A model generated the notes under the pieces. It was not told where the DNA came from. It did no database searches and saw only the letters and a program-made list of their open reading frames with translations. Source: Chlorops oryzae (lineage: Eukaryota > Arthropoda > Insecta > Diptera > Chloropidae). From it: a stretch of DNA of 64,000 nucleotides. Shown here piece by piece: positions 21,585 to 31,949 of this stretch. The stretch lies in NCBI GenBank assembly GCA_020466095.1, contig CM035806.1, positions 3,054,120 to 3,118,119 of the forward strand. The letters run 5' to 3'. Position numbers and translations under genes: made by a program. The first letter of the stretch is position 1, and each line of letters begins with the position of its first letter.

Positions 21585-23576
21585 AGCGCAAGCTTAAACA
21601 TAAGCATAACAAAATCTTAAGCATGAGCATAACATGAGCATAAGCATAACTTTAACATAAACATAAACATAAACATAAACATAAACATAAACATAAACAT
21701 AAACATAAACATAAACATAAACATAAACATAAAACATAAACATAAACATAAACATAAACATAAAACATAAACATAAACATAAACATAAACATAAACATAA
21801 ACATAAACATAAACATAAACATAAACATAAACATAAACATAAACATAAACATAAACATAAACATAAACATAAACATAAACATAAACATAAACATAAACAT
21901 AAACATAAACATAAACATAAACATAAACATAAACATAAACATAAACATAAACATAAACATAAACATAAACATAAACATAAACATAAACATAAACATAAAC
22001 ATAAACATAAACATAAACATAAACATAAACATAAACATAAACATAAACATAAACATAAACATAAACATAAACATAAACATAAACATAAACATAAACATAA
22101 ACATAAACATAAACATAAACATAAACATAAACATAAACATAAACATAAACATAAACATAAACATAAACATAAACATAAACATAAACATAAACATAAACAT
22201 AAACATAAACATAAACATAAACATAAACATAAACATAAACATAAACATAAACATAAACATAAACATAAACATAAACATAAACATAAACATAAACATAAAC
22301 ATAAACATAAACATAAACATAAACATAAAACATAAACATAAACATAAACATAAAACATAAACATAAACATAAACATAAAACATAAACATAAACATAAACA
22401 TAAACATAAACATAAACATAAAACATAAACATAAACATAAACATAAACATAAACATAAACATAAACATAAACATAAACATAAAACATAAACATAAACATA
22501 AACATAAACATAAACATAAAACATAAACATAAACATAAACATAAACATAAACATAAACATAAACATAAACATAAAAACATAAACATAAACATAAACATAA
22601 ACATAAACATAAACATAAACATAAACATAAACATAAACATAAACATAAACATAAACATAAACATAAACATAAACATAAACATAAACATAAAACATAAACA
22701 TAAACATAAACATAAACATAAACATAAAAAACATAAACATAAACATAAACATAAACATAAACATAAATAAACATAAACATAAACATAAACATAAACATAA
22801 ACATAAACATAAAAACATAAACATAAACATAAACATAAACATAAACATAAACATAAACATAAACATAAACATAAACATAACATAAACATAAACATAAACA
22901 TAAACATAAACATAAACATAAACATAAACATAAACATAAACATAAACATAAACATAAACATAAACATAAACATAAACATAAACATAAACATGAACATGAA
23001 CATGAAAATAAACATAAACATAAACATAAACATAAACATAAACATAAACATAAACATAAACATAAACATAAACATAAACATAAACATAAACATAAACATA
23101 AACATAAACATAAACATAAACATAAACATAAACATAAACATAAACATAAACTAACTAAACATAAACATAAACATAAACATAAACATAAACATAAACATAA
23201 ACATAAACATAAACATAAACATAAACATAAACATAAACATAAACATAAACATAAATAAACATAAAAACATAAACATAAACATAAACATAAACATAAACAT
23301 AAACATAAACATAAACATAAACATAAACATAAACATAAACATAAACATAAACATAAACATAAACATAAACATAAACATAAACATAAACATAAACATAAAC
23401 ATAAACATAAACATAAACATAAACATAAACATAAACATAAAACATAAACATAAACATAAACATAAACATAAACATAAACATAAACATAAACATAAACATA
23501 AACATAAACATAAACATAAACATAAACATAAACATAAACATAAACATAACCATAAACAAATATAAACATAAACGTT
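21585..23576. repeat. Giant AAACAT hexanucleotide array
   Basis: About 1.9 kb of ACATAA/AAACAT hexamer, on the order of 320 units by length. The pure core is at roughly 21,785-22,325. Variants with one extra A (aaaacat), a catgaa patch at about 22,990 and a ctaactaaac break at about 23,151 punctuate the rest. Degenerate taagcat units lead in on the left. On the minus strand all three hexamer registers lack stops, giving long FM, VY and CL dipeptide frames that are artefacts of the repeat. Confidence 0.98.
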
Positions 23577-25680
23577 AATATGTATCTATTAATATGAATA
23601 TTCCCTAAGAAATTTACAGATCCAATTATAAGCTATCAATTTTAATCCGAAGAATTCGATTTTGATATACATACATATACCACAAGGATTACCATATATA
23701 CCAGTGCGTAATACGCTCCTCTTTATATGCTAGTGTTGAGATGTCTATTTTTTTTTATTTTGTTCCTTGATTGATTTTTTTCCCTGGAGCTAAAAGAAAA
23801 GCATCATTATTTTAAGCTTTTTATACCTAATCATTAGAACCACTTTAAAGCAAAAGGATCTTTTCATTTTTGATTGAAAGATAACAGCTACGGATAAACC
23901 CGAACACAGTCTTTTCAACGTTTATTAGAGTCTCTGAAGTCAGCCAATCATATCAGAAAAAAATTGAGGAAACGATAGAAATCAAGTGAGATCATTGAAA
24001 GGAATTTTCAATTTTGCCTACGAAAGCGTTTTTTATGGTTTTTTTTTTTTTGTTTTTTCGAAGGATATCATCGAAAATTGCAAAGTTACTCCATCATTCA
24101 ATCAGTTCAGTTAGACACGTTCAGTGTCCACTGGGCCAATCTGCGGCCAATATGACCCGTTGAATTATGAATCAGACTCGAAATCAAAATGAAACTCTGT
24201 CGTCCGCTTTTCCCGAACTGAGCTGCTCTGAGCTGAGCTGAACTGAACTGAATTGAGCGCTCAATAATTGGAGAAACCGAGACAGAAATCATACACTCAC
24301 GTAATTTGGGCAAAATTGCAGTTAATGCCACACGAGTGCAGCTGCAATATAACGACGCATGCAGTTCGAAAATTCATAGAAGCATCGAGGGACAGAGACC
24401 TACACAGGCAGAGCAAATAGAGAAGCCAAAACAAAAAAAACAAAAAAAAAGAAAAGTAAAGCAACCGGAGACTCCATCATCGATTTTAGTAGCATACTTT
24501 TGAGCGTTCCAAGTGCGCTTGTGTCTTGTTAGGGCATCGTTAAATCAAACTATAAAAGCTGGCTCTAGTGCAATTGAAGTGAATTTTTGTTTTTTTTTTT
24601 GCTTCTTTTTCCAGGTAATATGGACTGATAATTTGGGCTTTCCGATTTTTGTTTTTATTTTAGTTTTATTCGTTTTTCCCTTTCCGATTTTTCAACGTAA
24701 GAAGAACTGCAAAATGAATTTGAATGAATTCAATTTGAGAGAAATAAATTTTCTTTTCAACTTTATTTTTTATACGAATACCTGAAATTCAATTTGAAAA
24801 TATTCTTGGAATTTTTCTTTTCTAAAAGTTATAGGTATGCCTTTTCTTCATCATCATCATCATCATCATCGTTGTGAAAAGTCGCTTTTGCAAACTAAAC
24901 ACAAAATTCTTGAACTTTTTGCAAAAAGAGACGATGACTCTCTTAATTGTTGCTCTTTGTAAAATACTTTCAAGCCCTCTTCAGTAATAATTACTTAGTA
25001 TTTCTTTGAAACTCATCATGAAAAAACCTGAGTGGAAAATAGTGAAACAACAACAACGAGCAACGAAAAATTGCAAAATATTTTCGCTTTTTTTTTATTT
25101 CCCATTACGCTGGCTTGTTTTCTCATTTCGCACTTCATTATTTAACGTTAATGCGCTCCATGCTCTTTCCATGCGTTTCCTTCTTGTTCAGCGAAAAATT
25201 GCAAGCTGGAGAAATGAGAATTAAACTCGCCATAATACACCCATGAGCACTTTTCACATTTGACTTTGAGTTTCCTTATTTTTCCATCAAAATCGTGGCA
25301 CTTATTAACGTGTCTGCCTGTGTGTCCGTCCGACTTATGTATGTTTGTCGCCTTCTCCTCACCATCGGCTGTCGGTCCTCCTGCGTACGTCGTTTGCCTG
25401 TTTTTCCATTTAAAAATTACAAAACGTGAATTATAAACAAGAAGAAGTGCTTCAGTCATGCTAGCTTGATAATTTCTACAATACCCGCCGACACATGATT
25501 CGTTGGCGATATATTGACACGATATGATTCTGCATAGGTTTTCTATTACTCTCGTAGACGAAGCACAAAGTGGTCGTATAATTTTACCATGAACATTCAT
25601 AGAAGGACAGAAAATCCATTATTCATTCGATTATTTTACACATTTTTGGATGTAAAGGACATTTTTGCAATAACAACGTT
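23577..25680. other. Noncoding stretch, no gene seen
   Basis: AT-rich DNA with a run of ctgaactgagctg-type repeats near 24,215-24,255, a TATAAAAG at 24,551 without a clear initiator, and (CAT)n near 24,850. A 150-residue minus-strand frame (25,148-25,600) is not low-complexity but has no domain that I recognise. Confidence 0.5.
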
Positions 25681-25681
25681 T

Positions 25682-26400
25682 TGCCACGCCCACTTTATAA
25701 TTTTGTAGAAATAACTATAAGGGCCTTGATACGATCTGAAATTTTTCTATTTCATCAAAATGTCTCAAACCATATAGAACTATAGCTGTCCATATAGAAC
25801 TTCGACCAAATTTTGGCGCGTTATGGCATGATTTGGTGAAAAAGTTCAACTGTGGTGAACCACGCCATAAGCCGATCGTATGTGTGGTGTACCACGTAAT
25901 AACTTTTGGCCGAAGTTGCAGCTATAGTTCTATATGGCTGCAACTTCACGCCATGTTTTGGTGAAAAAGTTTAACAGTATTCGTTATTTTTCGTCAAGTA
26001 ATCGTTACTTAGTACTCTTTACTAAGTACTCATTATATTTTTTCAAATATTGTTCACGAACGAATGACGTTGCATGAATGAACTTAATGTTGATAAAGTA
26101 ATCAAAAATCTCTCATGCACTTTGAATCTTCTCGCCAGTATATTAGTAACCAAATATCAACTCAACTCACTCTACTACCATACTGTTTTGTGCACCCATT
26201 ACATTAGTTCTTTATTACTCTGGCAACCATCAGCTGGCATTTGTGCAAAAAAAAGTTCAAGTAACAAGATACTTCCATCAGTAACGAGATGTTATTGATT
26301 ACTGACTAGAGTAATCGTTACTTTTTACCGAATAGTAACGATGTTTTACAGCTCTAGCTCACACTATTGTTTGGTAAACCACGTAATAGAAGTGTGGTGT
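25682..26400. repeat. Palindrome-rich repeat cluster
   Basis: The 18-bp inverted pair catatagaactatagctg ... cagctatagttctatatg (25,771 and about 25,919) frames 168 bp. 'ttttggtgaaaaagtt' occurs twice nearby. 'accacgtaata' with 'gtgtggtgtac' recurs at about 25,880 and 26,380. A second symmetric block bounded by agtaatcgttact lies at about 26,000-26,325. These look like overlapping MITE remains, but I could not fix ends or target duplications. Confidence 0.4.
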
Positions 26401-26609
26401 ACTATATATGTCACTCTCATAGATTTTGAGCGGGATATTTCGCGCCATATAGAAAGAGATGTTACTCGGCAGGCAAAAAAAGAGCGAGAGAGAAATACTT
26501 TTGGTGAGTACTTAAGTGAAAAATGCTCATTTTGGTGGGTACCCAAGACCTTGTTGAAAAGAGCCAAAATTGAAACGGCTCCTGAGTGACATATATATAG
26601 TTATATATG
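26401..26609 (-). mobile_element. MITE, 8-bp-TSD family (copy 2)
   Basis: This is the inverted copy of the element at 43,473-43,706, from 'actatatatgtcactc' through 'gctcattttggtgggtaccc' to 'gagtgacatatatatag'. It lacks the 17-bp internal duplication of the other copy. Its left end is about 8 bp shorter, merging into the repeat cluster on that side. Noncoding. Confidence 0.75.
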
Positions 26610-27653
26610 GTCTCAAAGAAGTCAGCGTTTTATGATTTTCCGAACTGATCCTTGCAATGAAACTAACCCCCGTAAACAAAAAGGTCCTTGTAAGTTTATT
26701 TTCCAACTCTTTTTTTTATTCATTTCTTCTCCAAATTATTCACTGGATTACGCCAATATAGCAAAAGTCGTTCGATACATTCTCCATTGACAGAAAGACA
26801 AACAGACAGACAGACAGATTGACAGGCAGACAAACTTACAGACAGACTTACTGACGGGCAGACAGACAGACAGACAAACCAACAGACAGACAGACAGTCA
26901 TATGGACACACAATTTGCTTCGCAATACTTTTTGATGGCACACCCGAAAGCACAACCGAAATGTAGCCTCGTCGCAGAACTGTGCCGCTTATAAGAAGGA
27001 TCATAACGAAGCGAGCAAGAAGGTGTGAAATTAATTATCTACATCTTGAGCATATGAGTAAAAAAAAAAGGGTGAATACATTTTGTTTTCACGCGAAAAA
27101 GAAACGAACTGGGTGGGGCGGGGGAAAATAAAGGAAGAAATAGCAAAAGAGGGAATAATGTATTTGCAAAATTAGAACATCACTTCACAAAGTACATACA
27201 CTTCATGACTTGGAGCCATGTGTGAAAAGCCTTTTAATAAGGATGTTTGTAGAATATGAAGACGTGATTTCTGACAACTTTCGAGCGAGACGATTTTGCG
27301 TGTTTCTACGTGTGATGGTATTCTTTTTTTCATTATATTTTTTTTTTTTTTTTCATCACTTTTGTGATAAATTTTGTGATGCTTTTGCTTTCAGAAGAAA
27401 GTATGACAATTCTTTAAAAAAAAAAACAATTTTTCTCTTTTAAGAATTCATATTATAATGATAGCAAAGGAAAAATAAAAAGCTATTTTCTTATCAGAAT
27501 TTCTCCTTCAAAACTAATTACTCTTAAAATTCTATGAAATCCAGTAATCAAAATTAAAGAATACACTGCAGGACATTTCATATGCTATTCAATGGAATCG
27601 TGGTTTGAATATCGAAACAAATATTTAAGGAAAAGATTAACAGAATCTCCATG
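26610..27653. other. Noncoding stretch, no gene seen
   Basis: Includes a GACA microsatellite (listed separately), T and A runs near 27,330-27,430 and a GGGGCGGGGG-like patch near 27,116. No recognisable gene. Confidence 0.5.
26795..26900. repeat. (CAGA)n microsatellite
   Basis: Imperfect gacagacagaca units, the complement of the GTCY motif found in the mini-me copies. The flanks show no mini-me head or tail, so I do not assign it to that element. Confidence 0.85.
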
Positions 27654-27655
27654 TA

Positions 27656-28881
27656 AGGACTGTTCCAGAAATAACTGTCCTTTTGTTTTTAGGCTATTTA
27701 TAAAAAAGTGTTAACTCTATAGCAACATATTTCGTACCTAAATAAAGTATAAATATTGCAAATTAAAAAAAATTACTCATTCGTAAAATAAAAGAGCTAC
27801 TGAAAAGATGTCGTCTCAACAAGAAGAAAAGCGGAAAGCAATTATTTACAAACACCTGGAAAATCTAAACACCACGTACAAAAAGATCGCTAAGGAAGTT
27901 GGCGTGTGCGAAAAAACTGTCGGTAGGACCATAAAACGATACAGACAGCTTACCCCTTTATCAAAAACACCAGGATCAGGGAGAAAAAGTGGTCCAGCGA
28001 ACCAAGCGGTGGCCCAGAACGTTAAGCGGCTGTTTACTCAGAATCCAGGCACTTCGGTTCGTGATATGGCAGCAAAAGCGGGAACATCGACGTCAAGTGT
28101 TCAACGGATTAAAAAATTTTACAACCTAAGAAGCTATAAAGTACAAAAAGTACCTGATAGGTCAGAAGAAAAGGACGCCGAAGCCAAGAGGAGGGCTCGA
28201 AAACTGTATCGCGATTACCTGCCCAAATTTGATTGCGTGATCATGGACGATGAAACGTATTGCAAAGCGGATTTCAAGCAGTTACCTGGACACGGATATT
28301 ATACTGCGGTTAGAAGGGTTGGAGCATCCTCTAAATTTACCACCGAAAAACATACCAAATTTCCAAAGAAATACATGGTGTGGCAGGCCATTTGCAAATG
28401 TGGCCTTCGAAGTAAGGATTTTGTGACGGATCGCACAATCAACACCGAAGTTTACATCAGAGAGTGTCTGGACCGCCGTTTGCTGCCTTTTAAACGTCAA
28501 CACCAAGGTTCAGTACTATTTTGGCCTGACCTAGCAACATCTCACTACGCCCAGAGAACGATAAATTGGTACCAAGCCAATAATGTCACTGTGGTACCAA
28601 GAGAAGCAAATCCTCCGAATTGCCCCGAACTTCGTCCAATCGAAAAATATTGGGCTTTAATGAAAAAGAACCTTAAAACCGGTAAAAAAAACCTAATGGA
28701 GGACCTTAATAAAAAAGTGTATAATTTTTTTTAAGTGTATTTTTTTCAGTGTAATTAAAATTTTTATTTATTTTGTAATGTTCACTTAATAATAAACTGA
28801 AAGAATTTTTAAAAAAACATCATTGGTTTTTTTGCAATAAAAAAAAAAAAACAAAAGGACAGTTATTTCTGGGACAGTCTT
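27656..28881 (+). mobile_element. Tc1/mariner-type DD37E transposon, apparently near-complete
   Basis: The element is 1,226 bp, with 35-bp terminal inverted repeats (27,656-27,690 and 28,847-28,881) differing at two positions; both contain ccagaaataactgtcctttt or its complement. TA dinucleotides flank it (27,654-27,655 and 28,882-28,883), the standard Tc1/mariner target duplication. It carries one open transposase frame, a TATAAAT at 27,748 and an AATAAA at 28,791. The near-identical ends and intact frame suggest recent insertion. Confidence 0.95.
27808..28734 (+). CDS. Tc1/mariner-family transposase, DD37E type
   Basis: This 308-residue frame is the only protein in the window with a clear function: a cut-and-paste transposase that would bind the flanking 35-bp repeats and excise and insert the element at TA. 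A first helix-turn-helix lies at about residues 24-45 (KKIAKEVGVCEKTVGRTIKR), then a GRKSG linker at 58-62 and a second helix-turn-helix at about 82-104. A basic KRRARK patch at 128-133 may serve nuclear entry. The catalytic residues are D148 (in MDDETY), D241 (in FWPDLATSHY) and E279 (in ELRPIEKYW). The 37 residues between D241 and E279 give DD37E, a spacing reported for mosquito elements. The start is the first ATG after the TATA-like box. The C-terminus is short: after KKNLKTGKKN it runs straight to LMEDLNKKVYNFF, so an internal loss near residues 285-295 is possible. Activity is unproven. Confidence 0.93.
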   Translation: MSSQQEEKRKAIIYKHLENLNTTYKKIAKEVGVCEKTVGRTIKRYRQLTPLSKTPGSGRKSGPANQAVAQNVKRLFTQNPGTSVRDMAAKAGTSTSSVQRIKKFYNLRSYKVQKVPDRSEEKDAEAKRRARKLYRDYLPKFDCVIMDDETYCKADFKQLPGHGYYTAVRRVGASSKFTTEKHTKFPKKYMVWQAICKCGLRSKDFVTDRTINTEVYIRECLDRRLLPFKRQHQGSVLFWPDLATSHYAQRTINWYQANNVTVVPREANPPNCPELRPIEKYWALMKKNLKTGKKNLMEDLNKKVYNFF

Positions 28882-28883
28882 TA

Positions 28884-30420
28884 TAAACACGACCCCAAGT
28901 GAGCCCTCCTAAAGTGAAGGTTCTATTTTATTTTTCTCTTTTTCTCAACTCTTCCCTGCTATTGGCGAACGTCTGAGTACGCTGTCCTATCCGGAGTCTT
29001 TTCTCTCCATTTTCGGGCCATTCAAGTGGCTATATTTAGAAATCCATTAGAACAAAATTGGGTATGGAATTTTAATATTTTTTAGTTAATTAAATTTCAA
29101 TCCTCGTCAGGCTCCGAATAATTTTTTAATAAACCTAAACCAAAACCGCAGTAAAAGGAAAACAATATTCTGTTCGCTTTGAATATGTTGCCAGCCGTCT
29201 TGTCTCGCATTTCGAAAATCTCCCAATTTTTGGCAGCATTTTTCTCAAACTTGCAAACTTTTTTTTTTTTGAAATAACATTCTGCATTCTGAAGGAAAAG
29301 TCATCATGTGGCAACGCTGGCACATTTATACACACACATTCAATTTTGAAACACCGCAAGGGCTTATGAATTGCTTTGCCTTTTCATCGTCCCACACAAT
29401 TTGTTGTGCATAATTTGCAATCAAATTCGGTTTGCACAAAACAAATGTGTGTTTCCCTTTCGCTCTCTATCTCTCTCTCTCTCTCACACACAAATGCACA
29501 CAGTCGAACGCACACACACACACACACACACACGCCCACAGTCGAACGCACACATACACACACACACACGCACGCCCACAGTTGTCCTTAAAGGAAAAAG
29601 GGGAAAAGAAAAATCGAACCGCGTTTTTACACGCCCGTAAGCCCAGCGGTTGTAGCAATTAGGACACGCAACATTTGCTTCATTGTCTTTAGCGTCATGT
29701 TGTATCCGTTTCGCTGGTATTTTGAATATCCGATGCGATCCGCCATGGTGCGATGCGATGCGACGCGACGCGACGCGATGCCGTGGCATGGAATGTAACA
29801 GATTTGCTTGGGCATTGTTCGATCCGAATGTCCATATGCGCGCTGTGGTGTCCAAAACTGGTTGCACATGTGACCAAAACATCCGTTATTATTGTTTGCT
29901 ATTTATTGTTCTTTTTTGTTGTTTTTGCTTTTGCTATTGTTTTTGCTTTTGCCTCATCCATACATACATAGGTACCTACATTTGTTGCTGCGCTATGTGT
30001 TATTTATCCAATTCAGGACGTGCACTGGCGAAATGCCAACTACTACAGCCAATTTACAGAAAATCATAGAAATTCTTCAAAAGATTTGCTGAAAATCATT
30101 GCAAATGATATTTAATTTTCAACTTAATCTGGAGAATTTATGCATCATTTTACGAATGTTGGTTGGCTTTGAAAAATTTGAGAAATTTTTATTGCAAATT
30201 TTGAGTAGGCTTTGAAAAATTTTTAGAAATTCCTCCCTCCACAGGACATAAAGCGCGCGCGCGTATGGCTTTAATCTGTGAAGCCTTTAAATTTTGAAAA
30301 TGATTGAAATGCCACGCCCATTTTTTTACGGTCATATTGTGGTTCTAATGCGTCAAATTATTTAAACCCTTTACAGCATGATATCTATATGAAATAAGTT
30401 GGGGAAAATTTTTCATTACA
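28884..30420. other. Noncoding stretch, no gene seen
   Basis: Holds a CT run and two (CA)n microsatellites (29,465-29,580) and a period-5 run gcgatgcgacgcgacgcgac at about 29,750-29,775. The many overlapping frames here are shadows of these repeats. An isolated 'gccacgccca' near 30,310 resembles a motif of the mini-me body but is too short to call. Confidence 0.5.
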
Positions 30421-30426
30421 CTCCGT

Positions 30427-30509
30427 TTCGCATGTGCTGCGAATCGAACCACGGGTCCTGGGATCAAGAGCATAGTACGCATCCCATACGCTAACCGAGA
30501 GCCACTGCT
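30427..30509 (-). repeat. tRNA-like relic (SINE head or tRNA pseudogene)
   Basis: On the minus strand, tggctctcggttagcg (30,489-30,504) resembles an RNA polymerase III A box and ggttcgattc (30,441-30,450) a B box, 38 bp apart. Between them 'ctcttgatcccagg' resembles an anticodon arm. A T run follows downstream at about 30,404-30,413 on that strand. The T-stem and acceptor stem do not pair properly, so it is not called as a functional tRNA. Confidence 0.45.
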
Positions 30510-31418
30510 TTTGTCAACCTTCTGTTCAATTTTTTAAAAGACCTTCATCTTAGGGGAGTCGATTCACCCTTTTCTCACGAATATCTTCATTTATTTCGTT
30601 TCTTTAAATTTCTTTAAGTTGTTTTTTTTTTTTTTTTTTTTTTTTTTTTTGACAGGACTTTGTGAGGGTCCTTATTTGTAACGGTTCTACGCAACTAATG
30701 ACGTCAATTAATGTTTTCTTTTTTTATGTTCCTCGCAAAAACGTTTTGAATCACTTAACGGTTGTGTTTGAAGAGGGTCTCACCCGAAACCGAGAAGTTC
30801 ATACTTTTTTTTCGTCTACTAAGCTTCGTCTATGTTTTATTTGACGAGGGTTAATGTGTGTGTGTGGACCGAAATTTAATGCGTGTGTACCGAAAGTAAA
30901 TGTAGTCAATCATAATGTGAAATAATAGTAAAGAAATTGGGCAACCACTAAAGGTTAAAATGTGTTAAAGGAAATACTTATTTATTCGAATATTTTTCAA
31001 GCTTACTTGGAAGGCTTTTATCTTTTTAAATATAACAGATTTTAACCCCTTATCGATTCTCTTTTATGTGATAGTGTCATCGGAGTTTACCTGCAGGAAG
31101 CCTGTCGCCATATGGCCCCGTGTCTATATTGACGTCAATATAGACAATAGAACTAGTTCCAACGTCAACAGTATTTATAAGCGGTGTCATTAAAAAAACT
31201 GTACTGTCAAGAGGTATAGTTCATCTCTATTGACCATGTCAACAACGTGTCTCCGTATAAGGCGACGTGTCAACCGTGCTTGGGGGAGAAAAGCTCTAAG
31301 GAGAATGTTTTGAGATAATTTCAAAATAAAATTTAAAGAAATTTTAACTTTAACATATTTTGCGATATTCAGAGCGTCTGTATATTTCCTAACAAAACAA
31401 AAAAAAAAAAAATACTTA
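30510..31418. other. Noncoding stretch, no gene seen
   Basis: Contains a poly-T run of about 29 bp near 30,621-30,650 and a 'gacgtcaatatagac' direct/inverted motif near 31,131-31,145. No gene recognised. Confidence 0.5.
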
Positions 31419-31946
31419 AGCCCAAAATCCAATATTGCGAGAGCCCGATGCGAGAGTGCGCGACGTCACGAAAATGTTTTGCGTGACGCATTTCAATCTC
31501 CAATGAGAGTTTTGCGTCACGCATATGATAGCATAATTTCGATTCTAGTAATGATATATTCCAACCAAGTACCAATCTAACGAGTACCGGGTACTCATAA
31601 AAATTATACGCTTTCACTTGAGTTGAAATTTAAATTCAAAATTTTCAAAAATTTTCCAAAAATTTTCAAAATGAACCGAAGCTCGCGAAATATTTTAGAA
31701 GCTCTTTTTCAGTTTTTGTTTTATTAGTTTAAACGAGTACCCAATAGCGAGTACTCAAAAAATAACTACATCATTAACCGCTGTCGAATTGCCTCGCAAC
31801 GAGAAATATTCAATTTTTCCAAATTTTCTCGCTACGAGATCTCGCAGTGCGATACATTGGAGCTTGAACCATATGATTGAATGTTTTGAAATTTGTGTGC
31901 GTCTCGCGGTCTCGCATCGGGCTCTCGCAATGTTGGATTTTGGGCT
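31419..31946. mobile_element. PIF/Harbinger-like MITE, complete copy
   Basis: The ends agcccaaaatccaa and ttggattttgggct are perfect inverted repeats, and the symmetry continues imperfectly through gcgagagcccgatgcgaga. TTA flanks both ends (31,416-31,418 and 31,947-31,949), fitting the 3-bp TWA duplication of Harbinger elements. The 528-bp interior is noncoding. The copy at 3,893-4,271 is a truncated inverted relative. Confidence 0.72.
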
Positions 31947-31949
31947 TTA

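Noticed and set aside
21594..23569. Minus-strand frames of 650, 517 and 408 codons
   Set aside because: All are dipeptide strings produced by the AAACAT hexamer in its three registers, with frame changes at single-A slips. No protein.
24551..24590. TATAAAAG as a promoter
   Set aside because: No initiator at the required distance and no downstream exon; expected by chance in AT-rich DNA.
25148..25600. 150-codon minus-strand frame of balanced composition
   Set aside because: No domain, signal or splice context that I can recognise; one frame this long is plausible by chance in 64 kb.
31369..31617. Paralogous small frames (MKAYNFYEYPVLVRL...) at 4.1 and 31.5 kb as a gene family
   Set aside because: Both lie within copies of a Harbinger-like MITE, and similarity extends beyond the frames at the DNA level.
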